Shown piece by piece: positions 1-5,410 of a DNA stretch of 21,941 nt. The stretch lies in IMG/VR virus record IMGVR_UViG_3300010885_017079, positions 1 to 21,941 of that record. One strand, written 5' to 3'. Source of the stretch: a virus. The notes beneath the pieces are model-generated. The model did no database searches. It had not been told where the DNA came from and worked only from the letters and a program-made list of their open reading frames with translations. Numbering within the stretch: position 1 is the stretch's first letter; each line of letters opens with the position of its first letter. The translations under genes and the position numbers were made by a program.

Positions 1-243
1 ACGAACAATCGCGTGTGGATTGAGCTCGACCCCCCAACCCCTGGTCACCCTGAACAAGGGCATGACCGGGCGGCAGCAGCCACCAGGCTGTTGGCCAAAC
101 TGGGGATTGACTACGACGGGTACCCGGCGGTCTGGTTTGATGAGAAGAAAGGCAAGTACGCCTTTACCCAATCATCGGCCGGCACCTTCACCTGGGCCTC
201 GGACCATGGTCATTGGTTCAATCTAGACAAACTATCCGCTTGA
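1..243 (+). CDS. 3' end of an unrecognised phage protein (5' partial)
   Basis: The reading frame is open from the first base of the window to a TGA at 241-243, so the gene probably starts upstream. A GTG at 13 could be a start for a 76-residue product, but I see no ribosome binding site in the 12 bases available. The visible protein is soluble, with a tryptophan- and aromatic-rich C-terminus (FTWASDHGHWFNL). I do not recognise the family. It is the only + strand gene at this end of the window and is followed within 10 bases by a strong terminator, so it is the last gene of a + strand transcript that meets the leftward early genes tail to tail. It could be a small accessory gene or the tail of a larger one. 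Confidence 0.6.
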   Translation, partial: TNNRVWIELDPPTPGHPEQGHDRAAAATRLLAKLGIDYDGYPAVWFDEKKGKYAFTQSSAGTFTWASDHGHWFNLDKLSA

Positions 244-250
244 CCCTCGA

Positions 251-282
251 AACCCGCCAGCTCAACCCTGGCGGGTTTTTTA
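251..282 (+). terminator. Rho-independent terminator after the first + strand gene
   Basis: A perfect 10-base-pair inverted repeat, AACCCGCCAG at 251-260 and CTGGCGGGTT at 268-277, encloses a 7-base loop and is followed by a T run to 281. It lies 8 bases after the stop at 243. In the - direction the hairpin is followed by only three Ts, so it is mainly a + strand terminator. The TAA stop of the converging - strand gene (280-282) sits inside the T run, so the two transcription units end on the same element. Confidence 0.92.
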
Positions 283-519
283 TTGCAACCCCACCCCCAG
301 CCATTCCTTGTGATCCCCTGACAACATCTTGGCTGCCACTTCCATGGGCATCAGCTCGCCGAACTCAATGTCTGTGATTTCTGCACAGGTCATGACGGGC
401 CCGATGAGGGCGTACTTCTGCCCGCCAGCGGTGAGGATGACCACCTGGACCATGGGCCGTGGCCCGAGGGCCTCGACTATGTCTTGGAGAGACGGTGTCA
501 CTGGTCGACCTTCTGCCAC
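280..519 (-). CDS. Small phage protein, function unknown
   Basis: A 79-residue product starting at GTG (517-519), with a GGGGAAG sequence about 10-12 bases upstream as a plausible but loosely spaced ribosome binding site. The middle (residues about 20-45) alternates hydrophobic and polar residues in a beta-strand pattern (MVQVVILTAGGQKYALIGP), and the C-terminal part looks helical. I see no cysteine cluster, signal peptide or membrane span. The start overlaps the end of the upstream gene by 22 bases, in line with the coupled spacing of the whole early operon. It is the last gene of that operon, and its TAA lies within the facing terminator. The family is unrecognised. The GTG start and position leave some doubt about its exact beginning. 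Confidence 0.62.
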   Translation of the reverse strand: MAEGRPVTPSLQDIVEALGPRPMVQVVILTAGGQKYALIGPVMTCAEITDIEFGELMPMEVAAKMLSGDHKEWLGVGLQ

Positions 520-746
520 CCTGGCGGGACTTCCCCTTGTTTGATGCCCAGGTCCAGGGAGAGTTTCTCAATCTCCCCTGTCAGGTATTGGACTTTTCCC
601 AAAAGCTCCTGCGATTGGGCGGCCAGCTGCTCCATTTGGTCGTTTTGGACTTCGATTCTTCTGCGCAGGCCGTTGACGTACTCAAGAGTTTCTACGCAGG
701 TGATCGGCTGCGGTGGATTTTCTGTTGAAAAGGTGGCGGGTCTCAT
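498..746 (-). CDS. Small coiled-coil phage protein
   Basis: An 82-residue product. The ATG at 744-746 is chosen because AAGGA lies 6-7 bases upstream and because it makes an ATGA overlap with the preceding gene. The open frame continues further upstream to about 1055, but that part overlaps two better genes. After a proline-rich N-terminus, residues about 20-70 form one long charged amphipathic helix with heptad-like spacing (NGLRRRIEVQNDQMEQLAAQ), typical of a dimeric coiled coil. No catalytic motif is visible. Small coiled-coil proteins of this kind are common in phage early regions and often bind host proteins, but that role is only inferred. Confidence 0.72.
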   Translation of the reverse strand: MRPATFSTENPPQPITCVETLEYVNGLRRRIEVQNDQMEQLAAQSQELLGKVQYLTGEIEKLSLDLGIKQGEVPPGWQKVDQ

Positions 747-952
747 GTTATTTCCTTCAAAAGGGATATGGGAAAGTGGCAGCAGGCTTCTGACCGGCTG
801 CCTTCTATTTCGATGTACGCGGTCCGTGGCCCGTGGGTCTGGTCGGGATGGTCGTGCCAGCGTTTGCAATTCTGACATTTTGCGTCGACTGTGATGGGTT
901 TGCAACGAAAGCAGTCCAGCGCCATGGGGTGGGTTATTTTTGGCGGGATCAT
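743..952 (-). CDS. Small zinc-ribbon phage protein
   Basis: A 69-residue product from the ATG at 950-952, which forms an ATGA overlap with the stop of the upstream gene. An open extension to 1006 exists but would run inside that gene. Residues 14-29 carry a clear CxxC-x8-CxxC pattern (CFRC then CQNC), which predicts one bound zinc ion in a ribbon-type fold. The next residues (KRWHDHPDQTHGPR) are basic and histidine-rich. Such mini zinc ribbons bind nucleic acid or protein. Which one applies here cannot be read from the sequence. The gene ends in an ATGA overlap with the coiled-coil gene downstream, so the two are translationally coupled and may be co-regulated. Confidence 0.75.
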   Translation of the reverse strand: MIPPKITHPMALDCFRCKPITVDAKCQNCKRWHDHPDQTHGPRTAYIEIEGSRSEACCHFPISLLKEIT

Positions 953-1167
953 GTGTTTCCCCTTGCTCGGATGGCTTTGGCAAGTAGCGCACCATCTGTA
1001 CCCCATTCTTGCCAGGCTTCACACACCTTTGCACATGACTCACGCTCTTGTTCAACGGCTAGGTTGACCAGTTCAACCAGGTGCGGCGTGGACACAGTCC
1101 AGGTTGTGTAATTCATATTCTCTGCCACCACCTTGTGTAGCGTTGCTAGAACTTCATCTTGGGTCAT
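949..1167 (-). CDS. Small phage protein with EREACAKVCEA-like motif
   Basis: A 72-residue product starting at ATG 1165-1167, with GGGAG 8 bases upstream. The C-terminal half (QERESCAKVCEAW, then AIRARGNT) matches a motif I recall from many proteobacterial phage and prophage hypothetical proteins, in which a glutamate-rich helix with two cysteines precedes a final IRAR sequence. No function is established for this type as far as I know. The N-terminal half is probably helical. Both ends overlap neighbours as ATGA, placing it firmly inside the coupled early operon. The two cysteines alone are not enough to claim metal binding. Confidence 0.78.
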   Translation of the reverse strand: MTQDEVLATLHKVVAENMNYTTWTVSTPHLVELVNLAVEQERESCAKVCEAWQEWGTDGALLAKAIRARGNT

Positions 1168-1544
1168 TGGATTCTCCCGCGCATGGCCTCTACCTGGGCG
1201 CGTTGTTGGTCCATCAGCTCGTCGCGTTGGCGGCAGACCAGCTTGTACATCTCGTCCAGGGTTTCGACGCGGCCTTGCATTTCCTTGCGGGCCTCGTCAC
1301 GCACGCGCTCGACCATGCCTTTGACATACCCGTCGATGGCTTCCAGGACTTTCTTGGCAGCTTCGTCTGTAGGAACGTCGGGGTTGGCCCAGATGCCGTC
1401 CTTGGAAATGCGCAGGACCTCGGTCCGTGGCTCGGGGCCCCCGTAGAACTGAATGGTGTTCGCGGGCCGTGAGTCGCGGATCGTGTACTCTTGCAACTTT
1501 TGCGTGGACACGGCGTCGTATCCGTGGTATCCGTCTTTGTCCAT
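1164..1544 (-). CDS. Phage protein with C-terminal coiled coil
   Basis: A 126-residue product starting at ATG 1542-1544, which shares one base with the upstream stop (TGATG). GGGAG lies about 9 bases before the start. Residues about 30-55 (IQFYGGPEPRTEVLRISKDG) resemble a short beta segment, FYGPDG..VLRI..DG, that recurs in phage hypothetical proteins. From about residue 58 onward the protein is a long charged helix ending in REDE/QRAQ-type heptads, so a coiled-coil dimer is likely. It is not an enzyme that I can recognise. A role as an adaptor or regulator would fit its place among small early genes, but this is inference. Confidence 0.75.
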   Translation of the reverse strand: MDKDGYHGYDAVSTQKLQEYTIRDSRPANTIQFYGGPEPRTEVLRISKDGIWANPDVPTDEAAKKVLEAIDGYVKGMVERVRDEARKEMQGRVETLDEMYKLVCRQRDELMDQQRAQVEAMRGRIQ

Positions 1545-1864
1545 CAGAATTTCTCCCGGTAAAACTTGCCGATGACTTCAGCCAGCTCGTGGATATGAAA
1601 GTCACCGCCTTCGCCGCCGGCGTCGCTGATCCAAATCATGCCTGGCTGCATGCCTGGCGTGAGCACCCAGCCGGCCACGTGGACCTCGTAGCGCTCGCGG
1701 CCGTCCTTCATGCCCTGGTCATAGGCCACCTGGGCCTTGCACGCGTCTTCAATGGTCATGAGGGTGTACTTCTGGCATTCTTCCCAGACAAACCTGGCGT
1801 TATGTTCGCCAATGGCGCGTTGTTCAAACTTGGTCAATTGGGACCACCATTCTTGAAAGTTCAT
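1544..1864 (-). CDS. Unrecognised small phage protein
   Basis: A 106-residue product. The ATG at 1862-1864 is preferred because AGGAAG lies 6 bases upstream. Two earlier in-frame ATGs (1882 and 1912) have no good ribosome binding site, although 1912 would give an ATGA overlap with the upstream gene. The protein starts with an aromatic helix (NFQEWWSQL), has a helical middle, and ends in a glycine-rich segment (SDAGGEGGDFHIHELAEV) followed by a basic helix. The HIH motif could bind metal, but nothing else supports an enzyme. I do not recognise the family. It is co-transcribed with its small neighbours. Confidence 0.7.
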   Translation of the reverse strand: MNFQEWWSQLTKFEQRAIGEHNARFVWEECQKYTLMTIEDACKAQVAYDQGMKDGRERYEVHVAGWVLTPGMQPGMIWISDAGGEGGDFHIHELAEVIGKFYREKF

Positions 1865-1908
1865 AGTTTCTTCCTGTTTCATTTGTATTTGCCTTTTACG
1901 CCAACCGG

Positions 1909-2148
1909 TCATACCCGGCCAGTAAAGTGATACTTAAGGGCCGTGATCAGCGATCCTTTAATCCTGGTCAGGGTTGTGTCAAGGACTGTGACGGTCACGT
2001 CCAAATCGTTGTTCTTGTCCAGCAACTCGTGGTACTTGTCTAGCGCCTCGCTACGGCCCTGCTGCAGCCCCTCGGTCCACCCACGTGTGTGGGCCTCTGC
2101 TGCCACATCCTTAAAGGTGCGGCGTTTGTATTTAGCAATCGTAGTCAT
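1909..2148 (-). CDS. Small basic-to-helical phage protein
   Basis: A 79-residue product. The ATG at 2146-2148 is chosen over one seven codons upstream because GGAG lies about 8 bases before it. The N-terminus is basic (KYKRRTFKD). Residues 15-45 form a charged helix (GLQQGRSEALDKYHELLDKN) and the rest is a hydrophobic-patterned segment ending in KYHFTGRV. This profile suggests a small oligomeric protein, possibly nucleic-acid associated through the basic N-terminus. I do not recognise a family. Its 5' end overlaps the upstream gene by 17 bases. Confidence 0.7.
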   Translation of the reverse strand: MTTIAKYKRRTFKDVAAEAHTRGWTEGLQQGRSEALDKYHELLDKNNDLDVTVTVLDTTLTRIKGSLITALKYHFTGRV

Positions 2149-2392
2149 CTTGATTCTCCATGTGTTCAAAAACTTCTTCGTCGATGCGGACGCGTTCTTT
2201 GTCGGTCATCTTTGCTTCAAGCCAGGGCGCGGGCCGGCCTTTGGTATCGAGGATTTCCCACTCACCTTCACCGCCTTCGGACGGTGCCCAGTTATCGGGA
2301 TGGCCGGATAGCCTGGCAGGCACGTAGCCTTCCCAGTGCGTCACGCGGATGATGCAGGGAATGCCGCAGCAGGTGGATTCAAATTCAGTCAT
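2132..2392 (-). CDS. Conserved phage protein, cysteine-rich N-terminus
   Basis: An 86-residue product starting at ATG 2390-2392, which forms an ATGA overlap with the upstream stop. The alternative start at 2413 lies inside that gene. It begins with CCGIPC near residue 9, followed by VTHWEGYVPARLSG, an acidic linker, EWEILDTKGRPAPWLEAKMT and an acidic C-terminus. I recall this order, beta strands, a PxRLSG..D..P segment, then WE(I/V)LD..GRP.P.LE, from small hypothetical proteins of many proteobacterial phages. I know of no assigned function. The first three cysteines and a last-residue cysteine might bind metal, but this is a guess. Confidence 0.78.
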   Translation of the reverse strand: MTEFESTCCGIPCIIRVTHWEGYVPARLSGHPDNWAPSEGGEGEWEILDTKGRPAPWLEAKMTDKERVRIDEEVFEHMENQDDYDC

Positions 2393-2709
2393 AGCGGCAT
2401 GTCCCCGTGCCATGGCTCGTCAACCATGCGCTTTAGATTGAAGATAAACCGGTACTGCGGATGCACCTTGACGAACAGGCGCGCGTAGAACGCAATGTGG
2501 TTGTTGCAAATCTTAAAGTCCGCGCCCGTGGTGGTCATGACAACCTCCCAGCGGATGCGGTTGATGATGAGCCAGTGGCTGATCTTTCTGTGGCCAGCGT
2601 TGACGGCGTCAAGTGTGAAGCGTTCAAAGTATTCCCAGACCTTTGGGTTCTCTGCATTGAACGCGTTGAACTCACGCTGCCTCAAATGAAACGGCATGTT
2701 CATGCTCAT
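2389..2709 (-). CDS. Conserved phage protein (ENPxVWExFxRF type)
   Basis: A 106-residue product starting at ATG 2707-2709, with a strong GGAGG about 7 bases upstream and an ATGA overlap with the preceding stop. The core, NPKVWEYFERFTLDAVNAGH, then HWLIINRIRWEVVMTTTG and YARLFVKVHPQYRFIFNLKR, matches a family of phage hypothetical proteins that I recognise by its conserved W, F, RIRW and YAR..F...P.. residues. Members are small, soluble and found near early or replication genes. I know of no assigned biochemical role. The basic, aromatic character could suit DNA or RNA binding, which is only inference. Confidence 0.82.
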   Translation of the reverse strand: MSMNMPFHLRQREFNAFNAENPKVWEYFERFTLDAVNAGHRKISHWLIINRIRWEVVMTTTGADFKICNNHIAFYARLFVKVHPQYRFIFNLKRMVDEPWHGDMPL

Positions 2710-2900
2710 ACCTTGACCTCCAGCAGCTCCTGTTCACTGTCCTCATCGACGTAGATTGAGAACAAGGACAATTCAAAGTTGCCCTCGTTGGTTTCAATGA
2801 TCAGGTCCCTGGTAGCGTAGTGGGTAGCGTTCGCCTGGTTAAGACGAACCGCGCTCAAACGGATGTTTGTAACGCGGTGAATGTTTAAACTGTAGTTCAT
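2706..2900 (-). CDS. First gene of the promoter-proximal early operon, unknown function
   Basis: A 64-residue product starting at ATG 2898-2900. Its leader is purine-rich (AGAAAGAGAGAAAGAG), a degenerate form of the AGAAAGGAGAA leader used by other genes in this window, with only a weak Shine-Dalgarno core. The protein looks like a small all-beta fold: alternating hydrophobic strands (INIRLSAVRL-like, DLIIETNEGNFELSLFSIYV) with an acidic turn near the end. It sits about 25 bases downstream of the predicted transcript start of the best promoter in the window, so it is probably among the first and most strongly made early proteins. The family is unrecognised. Confidence 0.72.
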   Translation of the reverse strand: MNYSLNIHRVTNIRLSAVRLNQANATHYATRDLIIETNEGNFELSLFSIYVDEDSEQELLEVKV

Positions 2901-2932
2901 TCTCTTTCTCTCTTTCTGTGGTTGGAACTTAA

Positions 2933-2962
2933 ATTATATCTGTATCGTACCAAATGTGTCTA
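2933..2962 (-). promoter_or_regulatory. Near-consensus sigma70-type promoter for the early operon
   Basis: Read on the - strand, TAGACA (2957-2962, 5 of 6 matches to TTGACA) is followed after 18 bases by a perfect TATAAT (2933-2938). Transcription would start near 2926, about 26 bases before the ATG at 2900, and run left through the small genes to 280. The element lies in a local AT-rich gap between two genes. A host sigma70 promoter is what a phage early operon needs. Promoter strength and timing are inferred from sequence only. Confidence 0.8.
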
Positions 2963-2972
2963 GTACTTTCCC

Positions 2973-3059
2973 CTAGATTGTGTAAAAAATCCACACTGCT
3001 ACCAGGCAAAGGAGATACACCTTCCACCTGATAGCTTTGAAGTACTCTTCAACAATCAC
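2973..3059 (-). CDS. 28-residue single-pass membrane microprotein
   Basis: A short open frame starts at GTG (3057-3059), overlapping the stop of the upstream gene as GTGA, the same coupling style as the ATGA joints elsewhere in the operon. An AGGG lies about 9 bases upstream. The product is VIVEEYFKAIRWKV followed by YLLCLVAVWIFYTI, that is a short charged amphipathic head and a single hydrophobic helix of about 16-17 residues ending at the C-terminus. This is a good tail-anchored membrane profile. It ends just before the early promoter at 2957-2962. The family is unknown. Microproteins of this kind in phages can act on host membrane proteins or in lysis control, but there is no direct evidence here. 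Confidence 0.55.
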   Translation of the reverse strand: MIVEEYFKAIRWKVYLLCLVAVWIFYTI

Positions 3060-3508
3060 CGTGCATTACCCTGCAGGCGATCGGCCACCAGCTTGGCGTA
3101 GCCGGCGATGTCTACCCAATGGTCCACCTTGTCGGGGTTGCCGTTGACGATGCGCGCCATCTTGTGCACGATCATCTCCAGGGCTTCCCATTGGTCGTCA
3201 GCAAACGTCTTGTTGTGCATCCTGGCGTGGTCCGCAAGCGTTCGTTTGATGGCCTGCATCAGCGCAGCGCCGTCCTTGAACTTGCCGTAGTCCTGGGCCC
3301 GTGCGTCCAGCGTCTCGTCGATGTTGGTATCTTCTTGAATGAAAGGCTCTGGCATCGGCACCAGCTCAGGCGGCTGCCATGCGTCTTGTACTTGCTTGCG
3401 CAGCTTGTACGTCATTGGCTTAGGGGCCTGGAACTTGGCGGCCACCTTGGCCACATCGGCGCTGGGGTACTTGCGGAAATACTCTCTGATTTTGTCTGAC
3501 TTATTCAT
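3056..3508 (-). CDS. Helix-turn-helix plus DUF6378-type phage protein
   Basis: A 150-residue product starting at ATG 3506-3508 (ATGA overlap with the upstream gene). Residues 3-40 (DKIREYFRKYPSADVAKVAA then a second helix) look like a small helix-turn-helix DNA-binding unit. Residues about 66-147 (LDARAQDYGKFKDGAALMQA, IVHKMARIVNGNPDKVDHW, DIAGYAKLVADRL) match the phage DUF6378 domain as I remember it. That domain has conserved D-Y-G.F.D at its start and an H-K..RI..G.P...D.W.DIAGY core. The histidines and aspartates resemble an all-alpha MazG/HD-like arrangement, so nucleotide binding is possible but unproven. Coupled to the next gene through a GTGA overlap. Confidence 0.82.
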   Translation of the reverse strand: MNKSDKIREYFRKYPSADVAKVAAKFQAPKPMTYKLRKQVQDAWQPPELVPMPEPFIQEDTNIDETLDARAQDYGKFKDGAALMQAIKRTLADHARMHNKTFADDQWEALEMIVHKMARIVNGNPDKVDHWVDIAGYAKLVADRLQGNAR

Positions 3509-3990
3509 GTTGCTTCCTTTTGAGTTTGAACGATTGCACGGGCCTTGCCCTGGCGGAGAACCGCCAGCACATGGTCGTGCGCTTTTTCTATGTCATACAC
3601 AGTGGCATGCGCCAGCTGCTCCTCATGCAGGTCCATCACCAGCTTCAGGGCTTCCCACTGCTTGGCTGTCATGATGAACCGCATTCCGTTGGCCACGCCG
3701 CGTCTTGATAGCTGCAGCAGGGCATCTTGTCCTTGGTGTATCTCCTCGAGCCAATCGTGGCCTTTGCCCAGAATGGCCAGCGCTTCAGTCACATTGAATG
3801 CGCCGATTAACATGTCGATGTCCTCTTTGGTCGCCTCGCCCTTGCGGATTTGGTCTAGAGCCGCGCGGTTCTTGAGTTGTACGTCGATGTAAACGCCTGG
3901 CAGATTGCGCACAGGTTTTAGGCCCGATAACACAAAGTCCAGTGGGTTCTGGAGCACAGTCTTTGGGCGGTATTTGCTGCGCTTTCTCAT
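3505..3990 (-). CDS. Conserved phage protein (MRKRSKYRPK type)
   Basis: A 161-residue product starting at ATG 3988-3990. The basic N-terminus MRKRSKYRPKTVLQNPLDFVLSG (shown only in part here by its first residues) and the later core AALDQIRKGEATKEDIDMLI, GQDALLQLSRRGV and WEALKLVMDLHEEQLAHAT form an all-helical protein. I recognise it as a family common in phages and prophages of Burkholderiales and related hosts. I know of no assigned function. It overlaps both neighbours as ATGA. Its presence is the main hint in this window towards a betaproteobacterial host, and that hint is weak because it relies on memory of family distribution. Confidence 0.8.
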   Translation of the reverse strand: MRKRSKYRPKTVLQNPLDFVLSGLKPVRNLPGVYIDVQLKNRAALDQIRKGEATKEDIDMLIGAFNVTEALAILGKGHDWLEEIHQGQDALLQLSRRGVANGMRFIMTAKQWEALKLVMDLHEEQLAHATVYDIEKAHDHVLAVLRQGKARAIVQTQKEAT

Positions 3991-4181
3991 TTTGAACGGC
4001 GAAACAAGGGACGGTAATTACCTAACAAAATGTTCTGTAGAAACTCTTCATCAGGTGTCATGGGAGCAGGCTTTGGTTGGTACGTAAGACCAATCAATAC
4101 CTTGCCAGTGCTCAAGAACTTTTTTGATGCAACAAGTTCGTTGAATACCTCTTGCTCTCGTGTAAGTGCTTTTTCAATCAT
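3987..4181 (-). CDS. Unrecognised small phage protein
   Basis: A 64-residue product starting at ATG 4179-4181 behind the leader AGAAAGGAGAAAG, whose GGAG is about 10 bases from the start. The first 25 residues form a charged helix (IEKALTREQEVFNELVASKK), followed by a proline-rich linker and a basic end (NYRPLFRRSK). It is preceded by its own candidate promoter at 4215-4242, so it may be transcribed both from upstream and independently. The 5' end overlaps the preceding gene by 8 bases. The family is not recognised. Confidence 0.7.
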   Translation of the reverse strand: MIEKALTREQEVFNELVASKKFLSTGKVLIGLTYQPKPAPMTPDEEFLQNILLGNYRPLFRRSK

Positions 4182-4386
4182 TGCGTTCTTTCTCCTTTCT
4201 GTGTTTGAGCTGTGATCTTAACACATCTAGTTCACTTGTCAACAACTCAACTTTCTTTTCTGATCTCAACCAGGCATCACGCCACAGTCGCTGATCTTCA
4301 AGTAGTTTGCCCACTGCCTTGAGCAGAGGTTGTTGATCCTGGGGGGCCTTCTGTGCTAGTACCCACAGCTCCTCTGATAGCTTCAT
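4174..4386 (-). CDS. Small helical phage protein overlapping the acetyltransferase gene
   Basis: A 70-residue product. The ATG at 4384-4386 is preferred over the GTG two codons earlier because GGAG sits 5 bases before it. The protein is mostly one or two long charged helices (KLSEELWVLAQKAPQDQQPL then SEKKVELLTSELDVLRSQLK), the second with heptad leucines typical of a coiled coil. Its first 89 bases overlap the 3' end of the acetyltransferase gene in another frame, much longer than other overlaps in this operon. The family is not recognised. The good ribosome binding site supports expression. Confidence 0.68.
   Translation of the reverse strand: MKLSEELWVLAQKAPQDQQPLLKAVGKLLEDQRLWRDAWLRSEKKVELLTSELDVLRSQLKHRKEKERND
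4215..4242 (-). promoter_or_regulatory. Internal sigma70-type promoter candidate
   Basis: On the - strand a perfect TTGACA (4237-4242) is followed after 16 bases by TAAGAT (4215-4220, 4 of 6 to TATAAT). Transcription would start near 4208, about 27 bases before the ATG at 4181. The site lies inside the preceding coding region, so it would be an internal booster for the genes from 4181 leftwards. The -35 is excellent and the -10 moderate. Confidence 0.55.
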
Positions 4387-4813
4387 TTTCACTCCATGGA
4401 TGTTTTAGATATTCTTCACGAAGTAGCCCATAAAGCACCAAGTCTCCACCATCGGGAAAAGCCTTGCGCATGCGCCCTTCATATTGGAAACCCAGGCGCG
4501 TTACAAAACGCTGGGCATTAAGGTTCTCGGCGCGAATGAGGCCCGTGACCCGTGGTACTTCAAGCACCCGGAATGGCAACTCAAACGACGCGTTGAAAAA
4601 ACTGCGTGACAACCAGTGGCTCTTGGGCCGTGCTGCGATGTGCATGTCGATGTTGGTCCCTGTGTAGGCAGAGAACACGGTGACGGCCAGGAACTCACCC
4701 TTGTCGTCCAGCAGGCTTATCGCGGTGACGTCGCCTGACATACCGTCAATGCCAATGACTTTCTTAGCCCAGGCAACGGCTTCGTCCTTACGTTCAAAGC
4801 GCAGAATCTTCAC
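4298..4813 (-). CDS. GNAT-family N-acetyltransferase-like protein
   Basis: A 171-residue product from GTG 4811-4813, preferred because GGAG lies about 7 bases upstream. A TTG at 4840 would add nine residues. The central and C-terminal parts show the GNAT pattern as seen in RimJ-like phage acetyltransferases: a beta strand (AISLLDDKGEFLAVTVFSAY), a conserved HIAAR..HW segment, and VTGLIRAENLNAQRFVTRLG followed by F-QYEGRMRKAF and LVLYGLLREEY. Proteins of this type transfer acetyl from acetyl-CoA, and phage members are thought to modify host proteins or DNA-bound groups. The target here is unknown. The last 23 or so residues (GTSTEGPPGSTTSAQGSG) are low-complexity and coincide with the long overlap with the next gene. 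Confidence 0.8.
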   Translation of the reverse strand: MKILRFERKDEAVAWAKKVIGIDGMSGDVTAISLLDDKGEFLAVTVFSAYTGTNIDMHIAARPKSHWLSRSFFNASFELPFRVLEVPRVTGLIRAENLNAQRFVTRLGFQYEGRMRKAFPDGGDLVLYGLLREEYLKHPWSENEAIRGAVGTSTEGPPGSTTSAQGSGQTT

Positions 4814-5033
4814 TGTAGTTCTCCATGATTTCGTCTTCAAACAGCATCATCTGCTCCTCTGAAAAACTTTTGGTGATGTCCACTTGGCGAGGCTTGCCGC
4901 TGGGGCCTGTGATGGTCAACAAAATCCTGGTGATGTCCAGCTGCTCAGGCAGCTCGGTATCTTCCACCAGCATGGACGGCAGTACTTCAAAAGTGAGTTC
5001 GACGGGGAACGTCATCTCGGTCTTGTATTTCAT
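4794..5033 (-). CDS. Unrecognised small acidic phage protein
   Basis: A 79-residue product starting at ATG 5031-5033, with only a weak GAGAG about 10-12 bases upstream. The next in-frame ATG (5013-5015) has no better site. The first 50 residues alternate in a beta pattern (TFPVELTFEVLPSMLV, ITRILLTITGPSGKPRQVDI) and the C-terminus is an acidic helix (SEEQMMLFEDEIMENYSED). Acidic, beta-rich early proteins sometimes imitate DNA or bind host factors, but nothing here proves that. It overlaps the upstream DNA-binding protein gene by 47 bases and the acetyltransferase by 20. Confidence 0.68.
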   Translation of the reverse strand: MKYKTEMTFPVELTFEVLPSMLVEDTELPEQLDITRILLTITGPSGKPRQVDITKSFSEEQMMLFEDEIMENYSEDSAL

Positions 5034-5373
5034 TTTTAGCTTTCTCTCGGTTGTTGGCGATACGCTGCAGCGTCAGTGATTCTTTGTAGGCCTGGTCAAA
5101 CGCAGGAACCAGGAGGCTTTGCATGTACGCGCCCATTCCTACTTTGTAAAACGTGGCGAGTTCTTTGAGCATGTAGTACGCATCCTCGGGGAGGGATACG
5201 GTAATCCAGCGCTGCCCAGGGCGCTTGGAGGGTGACGCACGTACAGCGTCATATCGGTCCTTCTTCTTAGGACCTGAACGCCGTGGTCTACCACGTTTCT
5301 TCATTGGCTGACGAACGTATGGCTCTGGGTGAGCAGGTACAACTTGAGTTCGTGGCTTTGGTGATCTTCCCAT
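4987..5373 (-). CDS. AT-hook plus ribbon-helix-helix DNA-binding protein
   Basis: A 128-residue product. The ATG at 5371-5373 is chosen because AGGAG lies 7 bases upstream in a clear AGAAAGGAGAA leader. A frame extension to 5430 would run through the terminator. Residues 25-33 (KKRGRPRRS) contain the RGRP core of an AT-hook, which binds the minor groove of AT-rich DNA. Residues about 55-95 (RWITVSLPEDAYYMLKELAT, then a second helix) fit a ribbon-helix-helix fold: a short strand ITVSLP followed by two helices. The tail is a charged helix. The protein is strongly basic. It is the first gene after the replication block's terminator, so a role as regulator or DNA organiser of the early region is likely but inferred. 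Confidence 0.78.
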   Translation of the reverse strand: MGRSPKPRTQVVPAHPEPYVRQPMKKRGRPRRSGPKKKDRYDAVRASPSKRPGQRWITVSLPEDAYYMLKELATFYKVGMGAYMQSLLVPAFDQAYKESLTLQRIANNREKAKNEIQDRDDVPRRTHF

Positions 5374-5410
5374 TAAATTCTCCTTTCTATTGGACTTATC
5401 AGTGTATCGG

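Noticed and set aside
498-1055. 185-codon extension of the coiled-coil gene
   Set aside because: The upstream half overlaps the zinc-ribbon gene and the gene before it and reads as low-complexity Arg/Pro/His. The ATG at 746 has a good ribosome binding site and ATGA coupling.
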